A DNA stretch of 64,000 nt from Pomphorhynchus laevis (Eukaryota > Acanthocephala > Palaeacanthocephala > Echinorhynchida > Pomphorhynchidae): NCBI GenBank assembly GCA_012934845.2, contig WNNJ02002407.1, forward strand, positions 32,613 through 96,612, given 5' to 3'. Positions 1 through 11,162 of this stretch are shown here, piece after piece. The notes below the pieces were generated by a model. That model did not search any database and was not told where the DNA came from. It worked only from the letters and a program-made list of their open reading frames with translations. Positions within the stretch are counted from its first letter, which is position 1, and each line of letters opens with the position of its first letter. Position numbers and translations under genes: made by a program.

Positions 1-125
1 ATTTGTTTACGTGGTAGTATGGGCCTAGCCTCTTTAAACAAATAATGAGTCACTGACGAAGCCGTAACGCGGCGAAAGCTTTTGCAATATTATAACTAAC
101 TCAGCTTTTGATCTGATTTACTTTT
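1..125. repeat. Repeat fragment with a hammerhead-like core
   Basis: Bases 1-43 match, in reverse complement, positions 63191-63233 inside the 360-bp tandem repeat at the other end of the window. The sequence then carries CTGACGA (53-59), a GCCG/CGGC hairpin (61-64 with 70-73) and GAAA (74-77). A flanking helix pairs TGAGTCA (46-52) with TAACTCA (97-103), six of seven pairs. This is the order of a hammerhead ribozyme core. The base before the expected cleavage nucleotide is A rather than U and no clean stem III is visible, so it is probably degenerate. Confidence 0.45.
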
Positions 126-1520
126 GCATCTTATATTATTGACTATTTATTAATAATTGAAATAAAATATTAATTATTAATTATATTTATAACTATTAAG
201 GATTAATCATACGAAATTTGGCATTCCATGTAGGCCCACGGTGATATTTACAAATTTGTCGCCGGTTTATAATTCAAATACAGCTAACGGAACCGTAATA
301 TTTTAGAATGTACATCCCGCTATATTATTGAACGTTTGTATAAAAAATCAATATGGCACAATATCAAAAGTTTGAGAAATATTTTAAATAAAAAATTTGA
401 AAAAATTCGTCATGACAAATGGCAGTTATGAATATATAAAATGCAAATGGTGTCACACACATTATGTTACAATAACTGCAAGAATTTACCCTACAGCCAG
501 TAAATTAAATTTATTATCTTAAAAATATTTTTTGCAATTCGTAAAATAATTTGTATGGAATCGTCTTAGGTAAAAAATGCCCTTAATGGGAAATAGTCTT
601 TCCAATTTTACATATAAAATTTTTATCAAATACATCATAGTCCCTCAACCCATTCCAAAGTTCACCAGCAAGTAGTTGTCATTATATAGTTGTCATTATA
701 TCATTGTGGTATAATGTATTATATACATTAATGTATTATATACATTAATGTATTATATTAATGTATTATATTTAATGTATTAATAATATAAAATAATAAT
801 TATAATATTTGTTATAATTTCAGCTTTTTATAAATTCAGCTCAATGGATAATTCCATATTTTATAGGGTCACGATGATATTTGCAAATTTATCTAGGTTC
901 ATAAGCTAAACACATTTTTAGAATTTTGGTAATCCGTACACTGAGATGAAAAAAAAACAAAATTCATATAAACTAAAACTCATTCAAAAAACGATTGTAG
1001 AACAAGTGGTAAAAACATGGTAGTCACCTGATATTATAGCAGTAGCAAGACATTTTATTAACATTTTGCAGTAGTAACAATATAGTCTATGCAATTCTCT
1101 TAAAGATTGTATAGGCTTTTAAATTAATCATTAGCACATCCAATGTTAAAGTCAAATTTTTATCCGTAGGCAAATGACTTTCTACTGATTTTAAACGGAA
1201 CCTACATTAATATATTTCTGCCCTTGCCTCCTCAAGTTCTAAAAATAGTAAAAACTTGATACGTTATCCGTGTCTGGATGTGATAGGATATATTTCTATC
1301 ATATATATCCGAATTTCAAAAATAAGATTGCATCTCCTACTTATAATAGATCCCCTTCTTCAGTTGATCCGTCCTTATTCCAAAGTTATGCCGTTTTGTC
1401 CCTGTTTTCGACTACTACTGCGATGATGTATGATAAGAATTTCTGCACCCTCGCAGTCTTTGAGGGTCACCGACAGCTGCATCCATTTCGTGCGTGGTGA
1501 TATTTCTATATTATCACCTA
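126..1520. other. AT-rich intergenic DNA, no gene seen
   Basis: I see no coding region I can support. Positions 700-785 hold short direct repeats of a TTATATACATTAATGTA-type unit. A 76-codon open frame at 1270-1500 has no family features I recognise and is not called as a gene. Confidence 0.5.
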
Positions 1521-1635
1521 TATCTTCAGAAAATTACTTAAGAAAATTGTAATTTTCTGATATTTTGCTAACAGAAGTTAGCGAAATATCAAAAATAATT
1601 TCCTCTTTTCTTTGATGCAGCTCCAATAATTATTT
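1521..1635. repeat. MITE copy 1, partial
   Basis: This is one of four copies of a repeat whose arm reads TTGATATTTCGCTAACTTCTGTTAGC when complete and ends in CTCCAATAATT. The copy holds the AT-rich centre (TCAGAAAATTAC / GTAATTTTCTGA) and the right arm; the left arm is missing. The other copies are at 5741-5914, 41900-41980 and 48229-48390. No coding capacity is visible, as expected for a non-autonomous DNA element. Confidence 0.6.
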
Positions 1636-1744
1636 AGAAGATACTATATTACATCTAATAATATCATGTATCGGAATTACTCACCTTCCAACTTACCTTC
1701 ACAAATTTCAATCGATAGTGTATTTACTCAATTTTGACGATTAA

Positions 1745-1890
1745 AACGGTGTCACTCTGCTGGGTATGACGGATTGCCATCCGTGCTTCTTCGAGAATTT
1801 GTTTCTAAAGTTTGTGAACCACTGCAACGAATATTTATGTTCTCTGTATCACAGTCAAAGATTCCCAAAGATTGGACAAAATATATAGTT
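1745..1890 (+). mobile_element. LINE reverse transcriptase fragment
   Basis: One plus-strand frame reads approximately GYDGLPSVLLREF...LQRIFMFSVSQSKIPKDW. This matches the region before RT motif 1 of CR1/Jockey-type LINEs (GPDGIP...IF..S...G.IP..WK). It is a short isolated piece followed at once by an endonuclease fragment, which is the reverse of the usual order, so two separate insertions or a rearrangement are likely. Confidence 0.55.
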
Positions 1891-2596
1891 TATCTAGTAA
1901 ACTTGATTGTATAGCAAGCATTTCTGGATTTAACTTCATCAGGGCTGATCGTTTACAAGGAAGTCGTGGTGGCGGTGTTTCTATTTACTTGACAGAATTT
2001 GCTACCATTTTAAAGATAGAACGATACTCCTGTGATCATAGAAGTTTAGAATGTTTAATCGTAGAGGCGATGCAACGTGGTTTCAAATAAGCATAAGCTG
2101 TCTTTTACAGGTCACCAAACTCGACCTCATTCGATGACAAAATTGGTACACTATTGTCAGGTCAATGCAAGTTAAGCTGCCCATATGTTCTTTTTGGTGA
2201 CTTTAATATACCGAATATACCTACTGAGATCATAGGGATGGCCGATAACTTGACATGTAATGTTAGGACTGTTGACTCATATTTTGGACATTTTTGACCA
2301 AAGAACCACTTTTGTATCACACAAAAGTATCACGTGTGTGGTGATACTAGGTTCAGTGGATTAAATTATTCTATGCTGGACTTGATATTTTCGAAAAGTG
2401 AAACCCAAGTTCGTGATCTTAAGCATCTTCCTCTTTTAGGGTCTAGTGATCATGGGGTACTCACATTCTTGATTCCTTCGTGCTCCGAAGTTATTTCGGA
2501 CCATATTCAACCGATAGTTCGTAAACGACTATGGTATCTTGTTGATACTTCTAGACTCTTGTCGTTCGCAAATACTGTTGATTTTTCATTACGTTA
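1872..2596 (+). mobile_element. LINE endonuclease (APE-type) fragment, decayed
   Basis: The translation holds recognisable motifs of the apurinic-type endonuclease of non-LTR retrotransposons: FNFIRADR followed by GGGVSIY, then, in another frame, YRSPNS and FGDFNIPNI, then MLDLIFSK and LGSSDHG near 2370-2450. Several frame changes and stops separate the blocks. It is a dead 5'-region fragment of a CR1/Jockey-type LINE, interrupted at about 2597 by the end of an L2-type LINE on the other strand. Confidence 0.75.
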
Positions 2597-3684
2597 AAAA
2601 AAGATTTATTTTAACGTGGCAAATGCGTGCCAGCGCACGCTTACATTACCACAACAAAACAAAAATGTAAACAATGTGCGAGAAGGTGTGAACGGAGGAG
2701 GTGTTTGAATGTGATAAAGGAGGGAGCGAGGCGGACGTCGAGAGGGAGTTGATTTCAGGCGAGTGAGGCGGCGACGAGAAAGGATCGAAGACCATAGTTG
2801 TTGAAGTAATTGCGAACGTGGAGTAAGAGGGTATGACGGGAATGTAACGATAGCGAGGTGGGGCGAGTGTCGTCTAAGAAAGGAAGATTGATGAACGATG
2901 GGAAGCCGACAGCGATGAGACGAAAAGTTACGAGAAGGCGGAGTTTGATACGGATGTGGATGGTGGGCCAGGAGAGTTGGGCAAGATATGTGGATGTGTG
3001 GTCAAAGCGACGGAGACCAAAGAGCACTCGAACAGCGGTGTTGATAATTCGTTGTAGGGGTAGGATGATGGATTTCGGAGAATTGGCGAAAAGGCTAAGG
3101 CAGTAATTCGATTTTAGGGAAAAGAAACGATGAAAGAAGAGACATACAAGAACGGAAGTCGATAAGGGGGCGGATACGGCGGATGTCACGGAGAATTAAG
3201 TTAGACGAGCGGACCTTGTCACGGACGAAGTGTTTAAGGGAAAGGCTTTCATCGAAATGAAAGCCTAAGAAAGTGAGATTGTGTACTATGGGATGATCGA
3301 TGAGTCAAAAGATACAGTGGGAGGAGATATGTTTGGTTTACGGGGAAGGATCCACATTATCTTGGACTTGTCGGAGTTTAGAACGAGATGGAGATTGGAG
3401 AGATGTTTATAGATAGAAGAATGACAGTTTGAGGCAGAAATGCCGCGTTCGTGTATGCGATGTGCGGGTGCATGAGCATATATGAGGATGTCATCGGCGT
3501 ATTGCATGATGTTAAAGGAGAAAGGTTTGATAAACGGAGAGAGATCGCCAAACAAGAGAGAAAAGCGGGGGACATAGTTCACAACCTTGTGGAACCCCGC
3601 AGAAAATAGGGATGTGAGGGGATGATGATGAATTAGAACGGACGCGAAATGGACGGTCGGATAAATATGAGGCAAACCGTATTG
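2597..3684 (-). mobile_element. L2/CR1-type LINE, 3' half, 5'-truncated
   Basis: On the minus strand the element shows RT motifs FCGVPQGC and MQYADDILIYA (the catalytic YADD), then an LGFHFD block, then a C-terminal region with RRFDHTS, PFLDDTR and FLVAASLAW. That order is typical of the L2 group. The 3' end lies at 2587-2600 in an A/T-rich tail. Frameshifts break it. The same family recurs at 10256-10420, 22302-23110, 35255-35640, 40310-40880 and, for its 5' part, 56690-58860. The 5' junction with the neighbouring retroelement is near 3684. Confidence 0.75.
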
Positions 3685-4840
3685 CCTTGCTAATTATTCG
3701 TCTTGCGGTGTCATCAATTCCAATCGGCCGAATGCCGCCAGTTTTCTTTTGCAGGGTGATTAATCGACAAGTTGTAAATGCTTCTAGCTGAATGGGTTCC
3801 ACTGACTCAGTAGCTAGCCTTATTGCAAAGGACGCAAGGGACTGGGCTAAGTTATCGAGTCATGTCAAAATTTTATTAACATGTGCATCCAACTGAGAGC
3901 GTCTGGACCCGACGAACCTTCTCCACCTTGAGTTTGCTTACAAGCACGAACAATACATTGATCGTTCAATATGAAGAATCGGCTAGTTTGATGAGCAGCT
4001 GTTCTTGGTAAGTAATCGGAGAGTAATGCACTCTGCATCATAGGTGCTGCTTGTGGATGAAGATCAGATAGTGCTTCACTTACTGAATTTCCGTTTATGT
4101 ATTCGTCAGGTGATAGTACGCGAGATAGAGTGGCATCTTCCAAAATGGACATACTTGTTGCCAACCGTCCACGAGTCACTAAACTTTGATATCGCTTAGT
4201 CCATTCTATATAATTTTGTCTTTTCGCGAAGACCTTTTGTTATGGAGATAGTTTGCCAGACTAAAAAGTTCGCGTATGTTCCCGGATTCCTAAATTTTAA
4301 GTCTGCGCTCTAAGGTTTTGTTTACTATCGCAATTCTCGAAGTTTGTAATCTCTGCAATATACAGTTGGTAAATATTGTTCCCTTAATTAGTGAATAATA
4401 AGCGTCCCTTTCGTTGCTTACAACACACGAATAGAAAGATGTCAGCATCTTGATAACCATATAACTATCATTACATATTGATAATATCAATAAGTTAGGA
4501 CGCCATTGTATGACACGCTCATAAACCTTTCTTGTGGATTAAACTTAAGGAAGCGGAGGTTTGGATATGTTCATTGCGAATTGAGTAGCTGTGAAGTTGA
4601 TTGAAAGGGTCATTTGAAACCCAATTAATTTTAGTTGACTGAACGGTAGAATCTGAACATCCGTCCTTAGGATTTATACGCGGATTCGCAGTAATAATTT
4701 TATTTGTAAAATTCCGACAAACGGAAGCTCGACAATTTGTGCAATTTCTACCCTTTTTCGCACATTTGCAACCCTTATAGCGAGCGGCAGTACAGTTACA
4801 ATTGCGGCAGAGCTGTGTGGGTTTTCTCGGACCATTGTGT
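3685..4840 (-). mobile_element. Cys-rich/RT retroelement, 5' part, broken
   Basis: Minus-strand frames show an N-terminal cysteine cluster around 4830-4690 (CRNCNC, CKCAKKGRNCTNC, VCRN). A middle region follows, then VLSPDEYINGNSV and HPQAA near 4090, SSGPDALSWMHML near 3880, and CRLITLQKKTGGIRPIGIDD with RRIISKAI near 3690-3770. The same blocks in the same order occur in the better copy at 44015-46930 (LSPNDYIGNESV, HPQAA, APSGVNALLWRQML, SRLIVLDKNPGVRPI). Several stops and shifts break it and the RT core is cut off at the L2-type LINE. I assign it to a non-LTR-like RT group, clade uncertain. Confidence 0.65.
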
Positions 4841-4999
4841 ATGTATTTTTCGCGAGCGAAGCGAGCGGAATGTGTATTGCATCTTGTATGTTTTTATATT
4901 GTAATTAACTTGAACAATTATAACTTTTTCTTGTATTATATATTTTTTAATATAATATTTAATATAATATAGTATTTAAGAAAGATATAGTTTGCTCAG

Positions 5000-5740
5000 T
5001 AAGGGGATAGGTTATGCGCTGATGATTTTAGACCAGTCTCACGTGTATTTGCTGTAAAGTTCTAGAGCGTGAAATTTTGTTGGAAATCATTCGGTCCATT
5101 TGCAGTAATAATATAATGCGTCCTTCACAACATGGTTTTCGTAGGAATATGTCCATCTCCTCTAATTTGCAAATTGCAAGAGATGATTGGGCGAGTGCAT
5201 TTGATATAGGCGTTGATACAAATGCAATATTTATCGATTTATTCCATGCCTTTGATATTATTGATCATAATTTATTAATAAACAAACTTATAGTATATGG
5301 CTTCGATTATTAGGTTAATGATTGGATATGTGCTTATCTATACAACAGAATCGCCGCAGTTAGCGTAAATGATATATTATCGAACTGGATTCATATATCT
5401 AGTGGTGTATCACAAGGATCTATTTTGAAACCTATTTTATTCAACTTGTATGTCAACGAGTTTCCGACCTTTATACGATCAAAAACCTTAGCTGACTACC
5501 ACAAGATATATCGTCGTATAGTTAGTAATAGTGACAAACAAATCCTACAGTCTATTTTTAAATACATTCGCTGCTTGGTCAATTGAACATTGTTTAGTTA
5601 TTAATATAGCGAAACGTGCTCACATGCATATTTTTTGCTCACATGGCAACAAATTTCATCCATCAGTTGGAAATATAAAGTTTCCCAATATCTCATATAA
5701 ATCTCAGTTATTATTGATGCTAAAGTGTTCTCCATTGATT
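5000..5740 (+). mobile_element. LINE reverse transcriptase fragment
   Basis: The plus strand reads PSQHGFRRNMS, then AIFIDLFHAFDIIDHNLLINKL, then HISSGVSQGSILKPILFNLYVNEF, which are RT motifs 2a to 4 of a CR1/Jockey-type LINE. The catalytic segment that follows is degraded (TLADYHK in place of ADDxK). The reading then passes through WSIEHCLVIN and FHPSVGNIKF. The best-conserved stretch is 5077-5313. The 3' end runs into a MITE. A related 3' fragment with the same MITE is at 41865-42110. Confidence 0.7.
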
Positions 5741-5914
5741 AATAATTATTGGAGTTGGATCAAAGAAAATAAATTATTTTTGATATTTCGCTAACTTCTG
5801 TTAGCATCTTAAAAGAAACACATTAACAGATGCATATTATAATTAGCATCTTAACAGAAGTTAGCGAAATATCAAAAATAATTTCTTCTTTTCTTTGATT
5901 CAGCTCCAATAATT
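5741..5914. repeat. MITE copy 2, both inverted arms present
   Basis: The left arm AATAATTATTGGAGTTGG and the right arm CAGCTCCAATAATT are inverted copies. The subterminal part TTTTTGATATTTCGCTAAC / GTTAGCGAAATATCAAAAA pairs over more than 50 bases, around a short centre near 5815-5850. No coding sequence is present. It sits inside the LINE fragment, because LINE-like sequence (GATCAGTATCAACTATTT) resumes to the right. Confidence 0.75.
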
Positions 5915-5945
5915 GATCAGTATCAACTATTTAAAAACGACTCAT

Positions 5946-6560
5946 TTGTGAAAGTATCCTTATGCACTTTACGCAGTTGCTCAAGCTAACTAAAAATTAA
6001 AGACAAAGGTAACTTCAAAGAACACGCTAGCTGAACGAAGTCAAGGTCTTTATAGAAATGCAAGTGAACAAACTTAAGGAAATAGTCAAGAATAGGTGTG
6101 AATGATATGGTGCGTGTAATTGGACTCCGCGTTTTATAAGGAGAATAATCTTACTCTTGAAAATGTTTCTTATTTTTCTTGAATTAAAACTTAAGAAAAA
6201 GTCTACGCTAATTTAAATTTTGAATTAACAAATATTTTTGTGGGCAGACTGGAGATCCTTTTGGGCTTGTATTGTGTGTACAATAAAGCTAAAAAACTTA
6301 TTAATTACACTTTACCTTTCTCGATATCGGCGTAAATCCCAAAAAATCTCTTGATTGTTACACTTGATTGTTAAAAGTTATATTTTCAAAGATATAATAT
6401 GAAAAAAAGAAAATATAAAGATATCAAAATATAAATTCTAAAGAGAGCAAGAATTATAAAGTGAATTTGTATTTTAAGTAGTTTAGAGCTACGTTTTATA
6501 TCATTACTACAATTGCATAAAATTCTCAACTGTTTGCTGATGCTAGGGTAACTTAAACCC
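5946..6560. other. AT-rich spacer, no feature seen
   Basis: No coding region, RNA gene or clear repeat is visible between the LINE/MITE block and the left LTR of the gypsy fossil. Confidence 0.4.
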
Positions 6561-6566
6561 GGGTAA

Positions 6567-6675
6567 TGTGATATATAAATTAATTTATTATTGTATTGAC
6601 ATCTTACTTGATTTACATCACTTTAATTTGTTATAGATTAAATAAAAACTATTCGATTTGTTTCTGTTTACGACA
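6567..6675 (+). repeat. Left LTR of gypsy fossil
   Basis: It is about 109 bp long, begins TGTGATA and ends GTTTACGACA. It shares TTATTATTGTATTGACATCTT and AAATAAAAACTATTCGATT with the right LTR at 10108-10229. Confidence 0.75.
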
Positions 6676-9600
6676 ATTTATTCAGCAATTTTTAAATTTT
6701 GCATAGACAAGCTGCTAAAACCTGACGTGCTGATACTTTCGAAATATTCGATCTACGCGGATGCACATTGGCGACACTGGAAAACCCTATTGAATTGGTT
6801 TTTGTCTTGAATTTCCAATCTCGAAGAAGCAAAAAAATTACCGCTCCTCATAAATCTAATAAGCTCGGATCTGTATCGATATATTGAAGACTGTCAAACG
6901 CTTACCGATGCATTGAACGTTCTGGAAGCTATGCTTGCGAAACCTCGAAATATTGTTTTCCAACGTCGCATCTTATTAACGAACAAACAATCCCATACAC
7001 AAACAATAGCTCAACTTTGGCAAAAAATGATGCAATTAGCCAATTTATGCGATTTTAAGAAAGTGAAGGAGAAAAGTATCACGATGAATATGCTCGAGAT
7101 GTATTTATCCAAGGGTTGACATCGACTACCATTCGTCAAAGATTATTGGAAATATCTGCTCTCTCTTTTTGGACGATGTGCACTGAAATACAAGCAAACT
7201 CCTATTCCAGTCATCCTACTTTAGCTGTTTGTGATATATTGCATATGTAACGTTTATTATTTGTTTCAGATATTTAAATAAAGCTTCTCGAAAGTCTGGT
7301 ATCATTACAATTTATTTAAATATTGTTTACAACTTATGAAAAATGGAACTCCTGATTCGCCCTTGCTGGCTTCTCACACAGATATACTAGCGCGGTATTT
7401 GCAACCCAGTAAGCCCACGATAGGCAGCTCTGCTCCTAAAACATGTGACGTTTGGCATCAATGACATGATACGTTCGAAGAATTTGTTACTCATATTCGA
7501 GCTAATGAATCGAATAAATTAATGATTTTAAGCAATTATGTTTATCCAAACCTTTATCGAAGTATCAGAGACCCAATATCTTACACAGAAGCAATCAACA
7601 TATTAAATGAAATGTTTGATAAAACAATTAGCATCGTTTACTCGCGATATTTACTGTGTTCATGTAAGCAATCTGACTGCGAATCACTATCTCAGTATTT
7701 AGATAAACTAAAGTATATGACATCCGACCGTAAATGTGAAGCTGTAACCGCATAAGAGCATCGCGACCAAGCAGTTCTTAATATCTAATCTCAAATCGAA
7801 TGTTATCAAATAACGATTAATCGTAAGCACATCGCTGACCCTTACTGTAGCATGTGCACAAGCAAAAGCTGTAGAACAGGATCAGTCCCGTTCTGCTGAA
7901 ATGGACCAATCTCCTAATTACACTCCGAGTACTTCAGCTATGAAGAGATCTACACATACTGACTACAAGGAAATTCCTAAAAGTATGGATTTCGATACCG
8001 ATCAGGCAATTCTCACAACTTCAATACGCATGCCCCGAATTCGGAAATGCTTCTTTTGCGGAAAAACTTCAAAGCATTAATGGATTTTATGTCCAGCGAA
8101 GGATGCAGTATGTTCGAAATGCGGGAAGGTTGGACATTTCTCTCGGGTATGTCAAAGTAGCTCAAAACCTTCAACATTTACAATGTCTTGTGCAATTTTA
8201 ACCGATTCCAGAATTATCATCCTTATGTACATAAAAAATCACATAGTGAACGCAATGGTTGATACCAGGAATACCAACAATTTCATTCGTTCCGATGTTG
8301 CTCGTAAACTTAAATTAAGTTACGATTCTCGCTACAAAGATGTAGTAACCATGGCTATTGCAAAAAAAACGAAATTAACAAAAGGAACGATGCGAGATAT
8401 TGTTGTTTTCGATCAATCGTATAGGTCGGTGTCATTTGGTGTATTTGACAATCTATGTTCTGAATGTATACTCGGTCAGAATTTTCTCGGACGTCATAAA
8501 TCTATAACTTTTTCGTTGTCCTGAAGTGAATCATAAATTTCTATCAACGCAATTACAACTATGCGAGAATACCACCTTCAAAACTTTTCTCAGACGATGC
8601 CAAGTCGTGGAAACCGATTGCAACGAAATCACGACGCTACACACAACCTGAGCTTCAATTTATTAGAACAAAAATTAAACATCTTTAGACAAGCGGAATA
8701 CTACGATCTAGTAAATCGCAATGACGAGCCCAACATCTAATTGTTAGGAATTTAAAGAAATGGAGGTTGGTTATAGAATATTAAAAAACAGTCAATGTAT
8801 ATACAAGTTTGGACGCTTATCCGTTTCCTCACATTGAACATATAGTTGATCAAGTTAGTCGATATACAATTTATACCGCTGTTGATATTACATAGGCTTA
8901 TCATCAAGTTCCTACGGTCGAGTCTGAAATTGCTTTTGCTGCTTTTGAAGCTGATGGATCTTTATATGAATTCTGCAAAATATCATTTGGACTAACAAAT
9001 GCCGTACCAGCTTTACAACGTGTTTTGAATACAATCATTTCAGACGAACACATAGAGGGAACTTATGCCTATCTCGACGACGGAGTCATATGCGGGAAAG
9101 ATAAGGATGATCACGACCGAAATTAAATGTGTTTCATGGAAATCGTTATACAATACAATATTTAATAAATACAGACAAGACATGGAGTGCAACAAATTGT
9201 ATAAGCTTACTTGGCCATCAAATTCCTAAGAATAAAATATCTGATTCCTAACGAGTAAAATGTCTAAAATCTCTCAAATTGCCTACATGCAATCAGTCAT
9301 TACGACGAGTAATCGGCTTATTTTCACACTGTTCTAAATAGATTAAGGACTATCTTTCAAAATAGATCATCTCGCTGAAGTGCAGACATTTCCGATAAAA
9401 TGTGAGGCTAAAAATTCGTTTGAATCTATTCGCCAACAAATCGTTGACGCTACTCTTGGAACAGTGGATTTATCTATTACATTTACTGTCGAGACTGACG
9501 CGTCGAATTATTCTGTTGGAGCAGTACTTTCTCAGCATCATAAACATATCGCTAATTACTCAAAGATGCTAGATAAAACGGTGATACATAAGTCATTTAT

Positions 9601-10107
9601 TGAGAAGGAAGCCTCTGCATAATACTTGCCCTGATGCATTGGATGCATTATTTAGTGGGGCAAAAGTTTACTTTAAACCTAGTTGGTTGCTCTCATCATA
9701 GCATATTTTAATTCGTTGTCGAGAAAAGGGAGCTGCCTTGGCCACCGAAGCACGATTGCTCGAAGCAAACCATCATTATGGTAAAGTAAATTAAAAAGCA
9801 GCCATGTGTTTACTGTGCCCACGCGAGATATTGCTTTACTACCAGATGGTGAACAATCGACCCACATTGCAAATCAAGAAGCTTACCAGCTACCCCAAAT
9901 AATCGATTTACCAAGTAAAGAAAATAATAGGTCATACAAAAGTCATCAGGCGTTGACAGCGCAGACACGAATTAATTTATTTCAGAACCAGAGATGGGTC
10001 GATCGATGAGCACCACAACGACTGATAAATCTACAAATGAAATTTGCAGAAGTGATCGGCGCAGTAATCTTCCTTTGTATTTAAAAGACTACGAGGTGGG
10101 GAAAGCA

Positions 10108-10229
10108 TGTGATAAATAAATTCGTTGTGTGATAATTCTTTATTATTGTATTGACATCTTTATTTACATCACTCTTATTTGTTAAATATTGCTGAATAAA
10201 AACTATTCGATTGGTTTCTGTTTACGACA
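10108..10229 (+). repeat. Right LTR of gypsy fossil
   Basis: It is about 122 bp long and matches the left LTR with several substitutions and small length differences. The AATAAA motif near 10194 could be the element's polyadenylation signal. Confidence 0.75.
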
Positions 10230-10255
10230 GGTGAGCAATTTTGAAATTGCTCACC

Positions 10256-10420
10256 TGTAAAATAGGGATGGGAGGGGATGATGATGAATTAGAACAGACG
10301 CGAAAGGAACGGTCGGATAGATATAAGGCAAACCATGCTATGGAAGAGGAAGAAAAGCCGTAATCATAACGAAGGCGAGAAAGGAGGACGGAGTGGTGGA
10401 CTATGCGATAAGTATCATAA
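10256..10420 (-). mobile_element. L2-type LINE RT fragment
   Basis: The nucleotide sequence AAATAGGGATG-GAGGGGATGATG and what follows matches 3605-3684 closely, then extends further into the RT fingers region, which is missing there. It is therefore a short piece of the same L2-type family on the minus strand. Confidence 0.6.
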
Positions 10421-10569
10421 GTATCTCTTATGATACTAAGAATGCTAGCCGAGTGATCACTATTTTTTATATTTTGTAGACAATTGTTTTTGTTAACTAT
10501 ATAAGTTTAATATGTCAGAACAAAGTCTAGCAAAGAAGAAGAACATTTCGACATACGCTTAGGGAAATC

Positions 10570-11030
10570 GACCACCTAGTACAAACCTAAATCAACAATT
10601 GAATATAACATACTTTTATAGAAGGAGCAAGACTGATAATAAGTATGAGTAAGCCAGTCAGAGTAGGGTAAATTAAAGTCCCACAACTCACCGTAGGGTA
10701 AATTAAAGTCTCCCAACACAACACATTCATTGTTAGAAACTCGCAATTTTAGTTTCTCCGAAAGAGAGCAGGCGTCTGATAAGGGTGATCGATAAATAAG
10801 ACCAATTGTCCCAAAAATCGATTTCAATCTAACATCTACTCAAATAGCTTCATATGTGTGATTTTGATCAAAATTGTTAGCTGATAGGCGCGACTGCAAT
10901 ATATTAGATACATAAAGAATTACACCACTAAGAGATACTTCTTGACGCGAAGATAGTGTTCGCGTTAAGAAGTTTATATAGTTTTTTATATAGTTTTCAA
11001 TATATAGTTTTCTATATCGTGTTCTCATCT
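10570..11030 (-). mobile_element. LINE endonuclease fragment
   Basis: Minus-strand translation reads EVSLSGVILYVSN, then IGLIYRSPLSD, then CVVLGDFNLPYSDW, and ends IVDLGLY. These are the GG(V)xxY, YRSP and GDFNxP motifs of the APE-type endonuclease of CR1/Jockey LINEs. A short tandem duplication repeats the FNLPY block (see findings). One stop lies between the first two blocks. Confidence 0.75.
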
Positions 11031-11162
11031 CCCTCGACCTCTCCTCCGCATCATGTTCATTTCAAATTAAATGCATTTCAGGCCAATTTTGCTCCATTCG
11101 CAATTCTCTTAGTGCGATCATTTGACCAGATCCAGAAACTTAGGCCTTACTGTTGGTGTTTG
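11031..11162. other. Short spacer, no feature seen
   Basis: Nothing identifiable lies here between the LINE fragment and the next retroelement. Confidence 0.3.

Larger units (their letters stand above)
6567..10229 (+). mobile_element. Ty3/gypsy LTR retrotransposon fossil
   Basis: An old Ty3/gypsy copy is bounded by two short LTRs (6567-6675 and 10108-10229), both starting TGTGAT and ending TTTACGACA. Parts recognised in order on the plus strand are a gag-like region (about 6780-7760), a zinc-knuckle region (about 8040-8150), a protease region (about 8180-8520), reverse transcriptase remnants (about 8800-9300), an RNase H remnant (about 9380-9640), and a C-terminal tail region before the right LTR. 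Most of the integrase is not recognisable. It is broken throughout with many breaks, and the LTR divergence suggests considerable age. Confidence 0.8.

Noticed and set aside
1270-1500. 76-codon plus-strand open frame
   Set aside because: No motif or family resemblance and no neighbouring exon; not called as a gene.
2858-3106. Arg-rich plus-strand open frame
   Set aside because: It is the antisense shadow of the minus-strand L2-type LINE.
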